Shown: positions 1 to 9,363 of the stretch, piece after piece
How the letters are laid out: each line of letters begins with the position of its first letter
How positions within the stretch are numbered: position 1 is the stretch's first letter
DNA from: Histomonas meleagridis
Taxonomy: Eukaryota > Parabasalia > Tritrichomonadida > Dientamoebidae
DNA: 64,000 bases
Assembly (NCBI GenBank): GCA_020186115.1
Contig: WSYJ01000060.1
Coordinates: 2,914,001-2,978,000, forward strand
Direction: 5' to 3'
The notes under the pieces: model-generated
The model's database searches: none
The model's input: the letters and a program-made list of their open reading frames with translations, nothing else
Told to the model about the DNA's origin: nothing
Program-made: the position numbers and the translations under genes

Positions 1-512
1 AAATTCATGATTCATTCCAAAATGGATTCTTTAAATTTGCCAAAATAAGTGGGCAATATGAAGTGATTTTTGTTCAACTATCTATAGGAAAATTCAACGG
101 CTGAGTTTATCAAAATTGTATTTGTGTACACAAATAAAGTACTTTATTCAATCAGGATTTGAGCGTTGCCAATTTCCATTATCTGCAATATATTTAATAT
201 ACATGAATTGTATTATAGTTTTGTTGACAAACTAGGGAACGGATGTCTGTGGCTTATAAGAAACATTTTCATATGTTTTAATGTTATTTGTGTAGAATTA
301 TATTAATATTAACTCTATCAGCTATAACATTAGGGTCTTGGATGATTGTTTTCTAATATTATTTGAATATTGCCAATATTTATTTGCAATTAGCGAATCA
401 ATTTTCAATAGATCACCAAGTGCACGAATCATTTTTCATTTTATTACTTTAAATATACTAATAGTAAATTTTATTTTATCTTTTTCAGCAACTTTAAAAA
501 ACATAAAAAAGC
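1..512. other. AT-rich intergenic stretch
   Basis: No coding region is supported here. The only sizeable open frame (about 61 codons near position 338) has no recognisable domain and runs into the 3' end of the gene on the opposite strand. The stretch is probably the downstream flank of that gene plus the flank of a gene outside the window. Confidence 0.5.
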
Positions 513-1262
513 TTACACATTAATTCCATGTTCGATTAACTCTTTCACCTCATTTTTCTTAACATTTTTGGCAAATTCGTTCACGATTTGAGGCGGGAGG
601 CCTCTGCTTTTTGCATATAACGCGCCTTGAATTGGTGGGATACCGGATAAATTTGGTCCGACAATATTCCATTTCGACCATATTAAATTACGCACAGGCT
701 GCATTTTTGAGGGATCTTTAGCACCACTAATGAGTGAAAGCCATTTGGGATCTGAATTCTCATATCCACTTTTGAAATCCTTCTTTTCTATTCGAGCAAT
801 TGTATCGTTCGTGACGACTTTCATTAACCCACTCATGTTTGGGAGATGTTTACGAAGAATTTCTGGATCTTTTAAATCCTGATCTGACATATTGATAAAA
901 GGTGATTTCGTTTTTGCAATTTTTTTCCAAGACCCTTGGAGTTTCGGATTTGAATTAATAAGCTCATTAAAAGCTGAACCTGTTAGTGTCTGTCTTACTT
1001 GTCGAAATGCTTCAAAAAGGATTTCTTGATCATTAGTTTGATATGCTGCATTAAGAAATGCTTCTTTTACAGGAAGGAGAGCAAATGCATGGCGATCAAA
1101 TGGTTCTTCATTGAGAAATGCTTTCAAAAGTAAATCACCAATTTCTTCATCTGGAATATTTCTAGGGATTGATGGGACTGTTGTATAAAGTTGGTTCATT
1201 TCTGCTTTAAGTTTATCAATTTCCTGTTGAAGAGTTTCAAGATCTTTAGGTTCTTTCTTCAT
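513..1262 (-). CDS. Hypothetical protein, possible Vps16-C-like helical protein
   Basis: A 249-residue soluble protein with a short N-terminal coiled coil (about residues 5-28) and a mostly helical remainder. The segment around residues 45-110 (LLLKAFL, LPVKEAFLNAAYQTND, FRQVRQTL) vaguely recalls the Vps16 C-terminal domain of SPE-39/VIPAS39-type trafficking proteins, but this is a weak impression, not an assignment. It is divergent from the TPR gene, with 93 bases between the two preferred start codons. That spacer contains an AACCG box and, on this strand, AAAAAGTCACC just upstream of the ATG. No signal peptide or membrane segment is seen. Confidence 0.7.
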   Translation of the reverse strand: MKKEPKDLETLQQEIDKLKAEMNQLYTTVPSIPRNIPDEEIGDLLLKAFLNEEPFDRHAFALLPVKEAFLNAAYQTNDQEILFEAFRQVRQTLTGSAFNELINSNPKLQGSWKKIAKTKSPFINMSDQDLKDPEILRKHLPNMSGLMKVVTNDTIARIEKKDFKSGYENSDPKWLSLISGAKDPSKMQPVRNLIWSKWNIVGPNLSGIPPIQGALYAKSRGLPPQIVNEFAKNVKKNEVKELIEHGINV

Positions 1263-1355
1263 TTTATTTTTTCCCGGTGACTTTTTCTATACTTTATGGA
1301 CCGATATGAACCGTTTTGTAAACTATTGTATTTTTCCTTTTCTTGTTTGCTCCAA

Positions 1356-3032
1356 ATGGAGGCATTTACCCACCACAAAAATCTTGGTGTTACCAAAATG
1401 AAACAAAATAAATACCAACGAGCAATAGAAGATTTTAATAAAGTTATTAATGGTTTGTCACCAACTAATGATGAAGAAGCTCTTTTAAAAAGTGTTTGTC
1501 TTTTAAATCGCTCTGCATGTTATACTCAACTCCAAAAATACACAGAAGGACTTGAAGATGCTACAAATGTTATTCATTTATATAATCAAGTTCGACCAGA
1601 AGAAAAACAAAAGGCAATGACACCAGAAGAAGTAGCAAAAGATCCACTAACACCTATGCTTTGCCTCGCATATGTTAGGCGAGGTGAATGTTTTGAGTCT
1701 CAACTTGAATTTTTAGATGCCTTCCATGAATATGGAAAAGCTAATATGCTTATTCCAAATGGCGAAGGACAAAAAGCTCTTCAAAGTCTTCTTAAGAAAG
1801 TCAATATTCCAGCTATTGATCAATCAGACAAAGATCTACAATTATTTTCTTTAATTCTTCTACATTTCCTTAATGAGTCAGATCTTATTACATCTCTTAA
1901 CAATCTCATAGAGTATCTAAAAGTTTCAGAAATTTCCGAAGATATTCTAAAGAAAATTAATGATACCAACTGTTCCAATATTTTATATGGTATCATTCAA
2001 CTCTATGGAGATAACCAACTTCTTGTCGATCAATCACTGATTTGTCTTCAGTTTCTTGCATCAAAAGGCATCGCGACCGTTTGTAACGGTTATCCGATCA
2101 TTCGCCATGTAATGACGCAATGGGAGAATGATTTAAACATTATAGGTGATTGTCTTAAATTGCTTCGTATTGCACCGTTTAATTTATATAAAATTCTCTC
2201 TAAAGAGAACTTTATTCCATTAATCACTGAATCCCTTAAAAAGAAAATTACTGATGATGAAGTTGAAGCAGCATTTTTCCTTCTGTTTCAAATTGCTAAT
2301 AGTCCAAGTTTACTTGTTGAATTAGCTGCTGAAGAAATTGTTGATTTAATTATGGAGAAAAAGACGAAATTTTCACTTTTGCTTCTTAGTAAACTTTCGA
2401 TTCTTCCAGAGTCATTAAAACGCGCGGAAGAACTTAAAGCATCTGAATGGATCTTTACGATATTATCTAAGGATTCCATTGAAGATGACGAAATTATTGC
2501 TTCATCATTAATACTTTCACGTATATTAATTCGTAATGTATTTCTCGAAGAAGAAAAAGAAGAACAAACTAAGAAATCAAGACAAGCATTTGATTTGCTT
2601 GTTAAAAATGTAATGAAAAACACTAAAAATCATGAAATCATTGCAAACGCTTTCGCTACTTTCTCAATAGCAATTGATTATGCGCCAGAGAAAGTAAAAG
2701 AGTTGAAAATGATTCGTTTGGCTTCCGTTTTGTTGAGTATACATATGGGATCAGAAACAGCAACGCAAAATTTGGTTGCGTTTTTGTACGAGTCATCAAT
2801 TAATGGAATGATCGATGACATTAAGGAAAATAAAGCAGTGCTCCCAACTGTAATGAAGGCGTTGTCGAAATACCCAAGAAATGAACCAATCGTCGAAAGA
2901 GCTGTGGCGTTGGGTTATTTGTTGAACCATAAAAATAAAATGGATTTGATAAAAGCTGCTTTGACACAATTCCCTAATTCAAGCTTCTTGAAGGAATTCG
3001 TTACAAAGAATGAAGTATTTTCAAATAAATAA
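1356..3032 (+). CDS. TPR protein with C-terminal ARM/HEAT-like repeats (UNC-45/SGT-like)
   Basis: The N-terminal 130 residues form three tetratricopeptide repeats: the Lys/Asn pattern HKNLGVTKMKQNKYQRAIED, then LLNRSACYTQLQKYTEGLED, then AYVRRGECFESQLEFLDAFHEY. This is the arrangement that binds Hsp70/Hsp90 C-termini. The remaining 400 residues are a helical armadillo/HEAT-like solenoid. UNC-45-type myosin chaperones have this TPR-plus-ARM order, so a co-chaperone role is inferred; the exact family is not proven. An in-frame ATG at 1296 exists, but the TPR fold begins at the ATG at 1356. The 60 bases between them look like promoter (AACCG box, T-rich run), so 1356 is preferred. The stop is embedded in TAAATAAA. 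Confidence 0.8.
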   Translation: MEAFTHHKNLGVTKMKQNKYQRAIEDFNKVINGLSPTNDEEALLKSVCLLNRSACYTQLQKYTEGLEDATNVIHLYNQVRPEEKQKAMTPEEVAKDPLTPMLCLAYVRRGECFESQLEFLDAFHEYGKANMLIPNGEGQKALQSLLKKVNIPAIDQSDKDLQLFSLILLHFLNESDLITSLNNLIEYLKVSEISEDILKKINDTNCSNILYGIIQLYGDNQLLVDQSLICLQFLASKGIATVCNGYPIIRHVMTQWENDLNIIGDCLKLLRIAPFNLYKILSKENFIPLITESLKKKITDDEVEAAFFLLFQIANSPSLLVELAAEEIVDLIMEKKTKFSLLLLSKLSILPESLKRAEELKASEWIFTILSKDSIEDDEIIASSLILSRILIRNVFLEEEKEEQTKKSRQAFDLLVKNVMKNTKNHEIIANAFATFSIAIDYAPEKVKELKMIRLASVLLSIHMGSETATQNLVAFLYESSINGMIDDIKENKAVLPTVMKALSKYPRNEPIVERAVALGYLLNHKNKMDLIKAALTQFPNSSFLKEFVTKNEVFSNK

Positions 3033-3200
3033 ATAAATTTTCATTAGTTTTTGATTTAAAGAAATTTTATGAATAAATATAATCAATATTTGTATGTTTT
3101 ATTGTGAAAATTTGTCTGTTTTAATGATTTATCAAAGAAAGAACGATCAGAAGTACGTTACTGATATTTTAAACGTGCACAAAGAATCAAGAGAAAAAAG

Positions 3201-3631
3201 ATGAAATTTGAAATAGACAGTATTTTTACTTAATAATACCAGTATTTATATCTAAAATTCAACCTGGAAAGATCCATATCAATGGTTCAGAAATTTATAT
3301 TAAAATATGTGATTCAAATCCAAAATTATTATGCCAAATTATATCTCCTTCGACTGGAAGAGGACCCATACAGATTAACAAGGGAGTTCACATGGAAATT
3401 GAAATTAATCGTTATGAATTACCCACAAAATTACCCATTATTTTCCTCTTAGTCGATGAAGAAGACAATGAATACTGTTGCGGTGTAAACGCATATGATC
3501 TTTTCCAAGAATCAACAAAATTCAAAAGAGAATCATCTATTGCAAGAGAAACTTCCAAAATTTTTTCACCTTCATCTCAAGAAGTCGGAATACTGTCATA
3601 CAAAATCAGAGTCAATCGGCTTTCCAAATAA
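3201..3631 (+). CDS. Small C2/beta-sandwich-like protein with a probable 23-nt intron (3220-3242)
   Basis: A reading frame is open from 3212 to the TAA at 3629-3631 but has no ATG until 3392. An ATG at 3201 opens a different frame that stops after ten codons. Removing 3220-3242 (starts GTATTT, ends ACCAG; the only GT-AG pair available) joins the two exactly in frame and gives a 135-residue protein starting MKFEIDIFISKIQPGKI. The product is beta-rich with alternating hydrophobic residues (HINGSEIYIKI, VHMEIEIN, PIIFLLVDEEDNEYCCG), reminiscent of a C2 domain; no family is certain. Trichomonad introns are rare and can be very short. Without splicing, only a 79-residue protein from 3392 would be made. 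The stop is followed by A (TAAA). Confidence 0.55.
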
Positions 3632-4016
3632 ATTTTTGTATTACCATATATCTTTTGTATTCCTGTACATACAAATCCTGACTTAATGGTACTGGAAATG
3701 CTATTTTGAGAAGCATCACATTAAAAATTAAGAAAACAAATTCTCAAGTACTTTAAAACAAATATCAATTATATAAAAAAAATTTCTTATCTTTCTATTG
3801 TTTCTATTATATATTTAAACGTTTAATCATTTTGTTGATTCCTTAATTATTATTCACACCTTATATCGAATTATTTCTCATGGAATTCCGATATGTTCAG
3901 AGCATGGGTTCTTAATGCTGATGAATGGAATTGTGATTGTATCTACATAAGATATTCTTTTGTTGGAATATTTTCATATTTTTTTATAACTAATAAACAA
4001 TATCAAAATAATTCAA
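3632..4016. other. Intergenic spacer between convergent genes
   Basis: This AT-rich spacer separates two convergent 3' ends. An open frame crossing 3893-4210 overlaps the GTPase gene antisense and shows no domain. I see no RNA gene or repeat. Confidence 0.5.
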
Positions 4017-4634
4017 CTAAAACATTTTACAAACTTCTTTTTCACGCTTCGCTTTTTTTACTTTTGCATTTGAAATACCAATTTTTAAAGCTGCTTTTGT
4101 TGCAAGTTGAAAAACTTCTTTCAAATTATATCCGCTTAAAGAAGAACACTCAACATAACCATATGCTCCAATTTTCTCCACAGCCGACATTCCTTCTTGC
4201 GATGAAATAGGTTCATAACAATATTTTTGGTGGTCAACTGTGAAGTTGTCCCTCAAGTCAACTTTCGTTCCGACCAAAACAAAAGGCGTTGAAGGGCAGC
4301 ATTGCTTAATTTCTAAGGACCAATCATTTAAAATCGTTTCAAGAGATTTCCTACAAACAAGAGAGAAACAAAGAATGAAAACATCAGTGTCTGGATATGT
4401 TAGTGGATAAAGTTTGCGATACTCTTCAGCACCTTGACAGTTGTCGCATATGTTAAGTTTATAAAAATTCTTGTTATATCTGACGACTTTTGTTTCATTA
4501 TCATGTGGTACAAAGATACTAAAACTCCAATCAGTAGGAAAATGGCCTGACGCATAAGTAGCGATTAAAGATGTTTTCCCAACAGTCCTATTCCCTACCA
4601 CACTAACTTTAAGTTCTTTCATTTCGGAGTTCAT
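4017..4634 (-). CDS. Atypical Rho/Rac-family small GTPase
   Basis: 205 residues, the usual size for a Rho GTPase. The P-loop is GNRTVGKT at residues 14-21. The G4 motif TKVD at 123-126 sits in the Rho-typical GTKVDLRD, G5 lies in the YVECSSLSG stretch (Rho YxECSA), and the C-terminus CKMF is a candidate CaaX prenylation box after a basic stretch. Odd points: the switch II motif DxxGQ reads D64-N-C-Q67-G68, so the invariant Gly is shifted or replaced. The switch I Thr position also appears to be Ser. Both should impair GTP hydrolysis or switching, so it may be constitutively GTP-bound or a pseudo-GTPase. Insert-helix-like residues between G4 and G5 support Rho rather than Ras or Rab. Confidence 0.88.
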   Translation of the reverse strand: MNSEMKELKVSVVGNRTVGKTSLIATYASGHFPTDWSFSIFVPHDNETKVVRYNKNFYKLNICDNCQGAEEYRKLYPLTYPDTDVFILCFSLVCRKSLETILNDWSLEIKQCCPSTPFVLVGTKVDLRDNFTVDHQKYCYEPISSQEGMSAVEKIGAYGYVECSSLSGYNLKEVFQLATKAALKIGISNAKVKKAKREKEVCKMF

Positions 4635-4933
4635 CCTCTGGTATTAGGTAGTAAAAAGCAAAATCACTTTAGTTTAAGTGGTCTCTGCAAGACGTTTAAA
4701 GACGTTAAACCATTTCACCATAATAAACCTGCCAATTCTTGTGTTCCTCATTGTGAAAATTCAAATAATGTATGCATTCCTCTAAAACATTATTATCTTC
4801 TTATCGAATTGGTATTTATGTTTGAAAATAAGTTTTAACATTTAGAAAAATCCAATAAAAGGTTATAACCGAAAATTGTTATCAAAAAGCAGTTGCAATT
4901 TAAATTTCTTTACTTTACAATATTTACAACGCC

Positions 4934-7900
4934 TCACTTTATCACGTTTCTCTTTATCACTTTGAATGAATCTTGTAACACCAATGCCGAGAAAGAAGTT
5001 GTTAATTGTACTCCAGTATCCAAGCTCATGAATATCGGACCTGTTCTTCCTATACCCTTAAATACGAATTTTTCATTTTCGTCATTAATCAAAACGACGT
5101 CGTCAGGACACAACGCGCTAATTTCGTATGCAGGGGAACCAACTTCGACCAATTTGTTACTTTCTCCGCTGAGTATGTCTGGTCTGTACAACAGTTCTGA
5201 TTTCTTTTCGTCTACTTGAAATATTTCATCATTACTTAAATCCATTGCATAAGCGATTCCTTCATTTGTTACTCCGAGAACTTTTGCTTTTATTTCGTTT
5301 ATTCCAATTATATCTGCAGCTTTAAACTTTGATCCGATTGAATTTGTCGATATTGAAACATTTATAACTTTATCGTCATTTAATTTTATCTTTTTATAAG
5401 TTTCGACACCAATTCTTCGAATTAATTTCAGATCAGAAACATTACATTTCTTGCCGCCGATGTCATTTAAACGCATTAAATCTGTTTGGATATAAGAATC
5501 GCCATTCGAATCAGTTCCCAAAAATATTCCATCGCCGAATTTCGATGATATTCTATCGCCAGGCAAAAATATCTTATTTTTCCCATAAATATCTAATTCG
5601 ACGACTTTCCCTTTCGATGTTATTATATTCCGTTTATATTTTATGTTTTTACTAAATGTTCGTAAGAGTTCATAATGAATAATTTCCGATGAAAATAATA
5701 AATTATCAGAAAAGTCCATAAAAACATAACGATTGGAATACATTCCGACAAATTTAACAATTCCTTTCTTAGGATAAAATATTAAGTCGTCAATAGAATG
5801 CCCAAAACTTTCACAAAAAGTTGGCGTTATATCTATAACAGATGTAACACTATCTACAATTGTTTCAAATAATTTATGTCCTGGACGTTCTAATACATAA
5901 AGTGTTTTCGGATCATTAAATGAATATACATATTTCGAATTCGTAGGTCGTAACCAAATATGACCTTCACTAAACCCTATGAATTCAGCAATGATTCCAG
6001 AAGGTGTTTTAACTTTATCACCTTTAATTAAGTTATATGAAAATGATTCATATAAATTAGAATCAGTACAAAGAATTCGATTATTCCGCGTGATACAAAT
6101 TGTTTTATTTTTATCTTTTGTTGTAATTAATACATCAGATGTAGAAAATAAATTCTCAACATAAACATTCGATTTATATCCATTATCAAAATATCCATAA
6201 TGAGAATCAAACGCATATAATATTTGTTGTTCTTTTTCATTGTTACGATTAGTAATGATTAATGAATTGGATGAACAACAATGATATGCTTTTGATGGTG
6301 TACATTTTGGTGTAAAAGGTTTCCCATTAAATAATATTATAAAATTAGGTAAAATATGAAAACATGAAATAGAAAAATCAATTTTCGGTAAATTATTATT
6401 CGAATTCAAATAATTTATTGTTCCATTATCATCAAGACGAATTAAAATTTCATTACTTTGTTCAATATTAATTGTTTGTGAATCATATGGTAATAATAAT
6501 AATTCATATTCATTATCATCTTTCAATGAATAAATTTGATGATTAAAAGTAGAAAAATGAAATCTTTCTGTCGATGAAAATATAGAAAGAATTGGAAAAC
6601 TAAAATTAATTGGTATAAATTGCGCATGTTTTTGTAACTTACAAATGAAGACTTTGCCATCCCCTGTTAATGCTATCATTGATTGTGAATTTAATTTGGT
6701 GTCAATGACATTATATCCTTCGATTTTACGTTTAGTTCGGACTTTATCGTTCCAACAGATAATACTTCCTGTCTTATGTGCAAATATTATCATGTTCCCA
6801 TACGATGAAAGACCACGCGGTGATTTATAGCCAGAAAAAATGGATTTGTTTTCAACTTCATTGGCATTTCCATGAATCAATAATCTGCCATCATTAAGTA
6901 TGAAGGCTGTAAATGTCTTGCAGGTACAGACTTCTCGAACTGTACAATTGTCAGGGATTGTTATCTTGGTAAACTGTGGAATTGTTGTTGGAAGTATTGG
7001 ATCAATTTGATGATTTCGATTATTCCCAAAACCATAACAAATATGATGTGTGTCAAGGACAATAAAATGTGATGCTGAACATGTGCAAGAAATAGGGGTT
7101 ATTTGTGGTCCATTAATATAACTGATTTTATTCTTTGATTTCGAATTTGTATAAATTAAAGCGCATTGTAGAGCTCTTGCGTTGCGAAGTGATGGACCAG
7201 AATCAAGAAATTGTTGTGTTTGTGCTGGAACAATTTCTGGGGGTGGTTCGGCGGTTGGTTGGGGTGGCTCTAACGGTAATTGGTCAGACGGTTGCGGTTC
7301 CTGTGGCGGTTGGTTTGATGTTACTGTTGTTGTTGTTTCCCTAGGTTGAGTTTGAGTTTGTGTTTGTGGACGAGGTTGAACATCTCTTTGTATAGGGCGA
7401 GTGACAGATATACCCTGATTGACCAAATCCTGATAACATGAAAATGTAAAAAGATCAATAATTCCATATCCATCTAAAGCACTTACTTCATAGTATTCGG
7501 CACCGAGTGTACCAGCCATTTCTAATCCTTCTTCATATGATACTTGTCTGTCGTTAGGATTAGCATCACATTTATTACCTACCAACACAAATAGAGGTGG
7601 ACAATTGGGATCAATTGATGGTTGGCAAGTCCTGAGAAATCCAGGGATGGATTGAAAAGTTGATATGTTTGTAACATCAAATACAAATATTAAAATATTT
7701 GAATTACGTAAGTACATTGGCACTAACGTCCGATATACAATGTTTCCTGCTGTATCCCAAAGATGAACTTCGGTACTTAACTGTGGAAAATCAACCGTTG
7801 CTGTGAAAAAACATGCACCAATTGTTGATTCAACATTGTTTGGAATATTATTACCTTGAACGAACCTGTAAGCGATACATGTTTTGCCTGTGTTGGAATC

Positions 7901-7936
7901 TCCTAATAATACTATTTTTGTGACGTGCTCGCTCAT
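4934..7936 (-). CDS. Rab5-like GTPase fused to RCC1-like and beta-repeat region
   Basis: The first ~170 residues are a complete Rab domain: P-loop GDSNTGKT (12-19), Rab5-like switch I ESTIGACF (36-43), G3 WDTAG (60-64), G4 NKCD (121-124), G5 SAL (152-154). The catalytic Gln after WDTAG is Asn65, so intrinsic hydrolysis should be weak. A Gln/Pro/Thr-rich linker (~180-245) follows, then an RCC1-like propeller region (~250-560) with CSASHFIVLDTHHICYGFGNN and FTAFILNDGRLLIHGN. The last ~400 residues repeat a beta module with GD-[RK]-[IV]-x-FxGIG/GDGIFLG. There is no C-terminal Cys prenylation motif. RCC1 folds are known as a Ran exchange factor, so an intramolecular regulator of the Rab is an attractive inference. 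The start is at the first in-frame Met preceding the P-loop. Confidence 0.88.
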   Translation of the reverse strand: MSEHVTKIVLLGDSNTGKTCIAYRFVQGNNIPNNVESTIGACFFTATVDFPQLSTEVHLWDTAGNIVYRTLVPMYLRNSNILIFVFDVTNISTFQSIPGFLRTCQPSIDPNCPPLFVLVGNKCDANPNDRQVSYEEGLEMAGTLGAEYYEVSALDGYGIIDLFTFSCYQDLVNQGISVTRPIQRDVQPRPQTQTQTQPRETTTTVTSNQPPQEPQPSDQLPLEPPQPTAEPPPEIVPAQTQQFLDSGPSLRNARALQCALIYTNSKSKNKISYINGPQITPISCTCSASHFIVLDTHHICYGFGNNRNHQIDPILPTTIPQFTKITIPDNCTVREVCTCKTFTAFILNDGRLLIHGNANEVENKSIFSGYKSPRGLSSYGNMIIFAHKTGSIICWNDKVRTKRKIEGYNVIDTKLNSQSMIALTGDGKVFICKLQKHAQFIPINFSFPILSIFSSTERFHFSTFNHQIYSLKDDNEYELLLLPYDSQTINIEQSNEILIRLDDNGTINYLNSNNNLPKIDFSISCFHILPNFIILFNGKPFTPKCTPSKAYHCCSSNSLIITNRNNEKEQQILYAFDSHYGYFDNGYKSNVYVENLFSTSDVLITTKDKNKTICITRNNRILCTDSNLYESFSYNLIKGDKVKTPSGIIAEFIGFSEGHIWLRPTNSKYVYSFNDPKTLYVLERPGHKLFETIVDSVTSVIDITPTFCESFGHSIDDLIFYPKKGIVKFVGMYSNRYVFMDFSDNLLFSSEIIHYELLRTFSKNIKYKRNIITSKGKVVELDIYGKNKIFLPGDRISSKFGDGIFLGTDSNGDSYIQTDLMRLNDIGGKKCNVSDLKLIRRIGVETYKKIKLNDDKVINVSISTNSIGSKFKAADIIGINEIKAKVLGVTNEGIAYAMDLSNDEIFQVDEKKSELLYRPDILSGESNKLVEVGSPAYEISALCPDDVVLINDENEKFVFKGIGRTGPIFMSLDTGVQLTTSFSALVLQDSFKVIKRNVIK

Positions 7937-8165
7937 TACAAAACTTTTTTTTTCTTTTTTGGGCTTGAACGACTTTTTGTGTGAAAAACTGTTTCTCGAA
8001 ATATGTAAAAAGTGAAAGTCAAAATTTTCATTACAAATATTTCAGCTGAAAACAAGTGATCACTGTAAGGAATCTTTTAAAATTGAGAATTTTAACCAAT
8101 ATTTGATAAATAAATGAAAATTTAATTTTTTCCTTTAATAAACATTTTTATGAAAATAACATATT

Positions 8166-9278
8166 TTATTTTGATTTCGAACAAAATGGACAAAATCGAA
8201 GAATTCCATGAATGAATGTATTACAAGATTCGCAGTAATTCATTCCACAAAGTGGGCACTGATATTTCTCATTTATAATACACCCACAAGCATTACAAAC
8301 ACATTCAGCATTTTCTTTTTCGAACTCTAATGGTGGATTTAAGAACACTTGTGTTCGTGTTATATCAGGTGGTGTTAATAATAAGATTCCGCATGATGGA
8401 CAATAAACAGGTATCGAGAAAACAACAAATCCGCAAATGCCACATTTATAACCGCCAGATTTTGGTGGCACTTTTTTGCCTTCTTTGATGTCGTTAATGT
8501 CAAATGATGGAAAATCGTAATGCTTCACGTAACAGAATGGAACGAAGTCACGGAGCTCAACCTTATCTGTAAGTATTGGAGGTTCAATGTTATCGAAAAC
8601 TAATTTATGAAAAATATTTTCATTTAATGGAATTGAATATTTCCCTCCAGTTTCATTTGCAATTCGACTAAGAATATAAAGAGATGCACCAAACCCAATG
8701 ACATTAACTGTGATTTCACTTCTTTTAAGAAATTTAATTGTTGATTCAATTTTAACATCGATTGTATTTAAAGCTCCATAAATTAGAATAATTTCTTTGG
8801 TGGAATATCTTGCAACAGAAGAAAATAATGAGGCTGAAATGTTTAAACCATTTTGTAAAGATGGTTCACCATATTCTGTGTTTTGTTCAAGATTTTGAAC
8901 AACTTTTAAATGTTTAGATACCGATCCACAAAGAGGTGAAAGAACATATCCCCTCCCTTGGTAAGTGGCTGTTATTGCAAGTTGTGAAAGTGGGTTTTGA
9001 TCAAAAAATGAAATAATAAATTTTTCAAGTTCAACTGTAATAAGTTTTAAACGAGAAACCGAGAATTCACGTGGTTCCATTCCTCTTCCAGATAAATCCA
9101 AAAGAATAACTATTGAGCGAATTAAACCTCGGTTTTTATTTCGTAAATCAAGTTTTTGTCTTTCGATTTCATAATCTGGGAAATCCTCTATTTGGAAAAG
9201 CCTTCCATCTTCATCAAGTGACATTTTGTTCCAGCTTCGCCCATATTTTTCCCATTTTTGGTGAACAATTTCGTCCAT
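8166..9278 (-). CDS. SSL1: TFIIH core subunit p44 / SSL1
   Basis: 370 residues. The N-terminus carries an Ssl1-type von Willebrand A domain (~50-240) starting RSIVILLDLSGRG, with QLAITATYQGRG and VNVIGFGASLYIL. This fold docks on the XPD helicase within TFIIH. A C4 zinc site (GYKCGICG...VYCPSCGILLLTPPDITRT) matches the p44 motif. It is followed by a C-terminal RING-like C4C4 module (CVCNACGCI, CPLCGMNYCESCN, RFCPFCSKSK). TFIIH acts in Pol II initiation and nucleotide excision repair. AAAAAGTGACA lies five bases before the ATG on this strand. The gene is divergent from the TAF1-like gene, 85 bp from its preferred start. Confidence 0.94.
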   Translation of the reverse strand: MDEIVHQKWEKYGRSWNKMSLDEDGRLFQIEDFPDYEIERQKLDLRNKNRGLIRSIVILLDLSGRGMEPREFSVSRLKLITVELEKFIISFFDQNPLSQLAITATYQGRGYVLSPLCGSVSKHLKVVQNLEQNTEYGEPSLQNGLNISASLFSSVARYSTKEIILIYGALNTIDVKIESTIKFLKRSEITVNVIGFGASLYILSRIANETGGKYSIPLNENIFHKLVFDNIEPPILTDKVELRDFVPFCYVKHYDFPSFDINDIKEGKKVPPKSGGYKCGICGFVVFSIPVYCPSCGILLLTPPDITRTQVFLNPPLEFEKENAECVCNACGCIINEKYQCPLCGMNYCESCNTFIHGILRFCPFCSKSK

Positions 9279-9282
9279 GTTC

Positions 9283-9293
9283 TGTCACTTTTT
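9283..9293 (-). promoter_or_regulatory. AAAAAGTGACA start-proximal motif of SSL1
   Basis: Read on the minus strand, AAAAAGTGACA ends five bases before the ATG at 9278. The same decamer stands before several other genes in the window. Its position fits a core promoter or initiator element given the short 5' leaders of trichomonads; the function is inferred. Confidence 0.45.
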
Positions 9294-9363
9294 ATTTCAC
9301 TGACAGATTTATTTTCATAGAATAATTTTAGATTTGATAAAAATTTTATATGACATATATACA

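Noticed and set aside
3893-4210. 105-codon plus-strand frame
   Set aside because: Its 3' half is antisense to the Rho GTPase and its 5' half has no domain.
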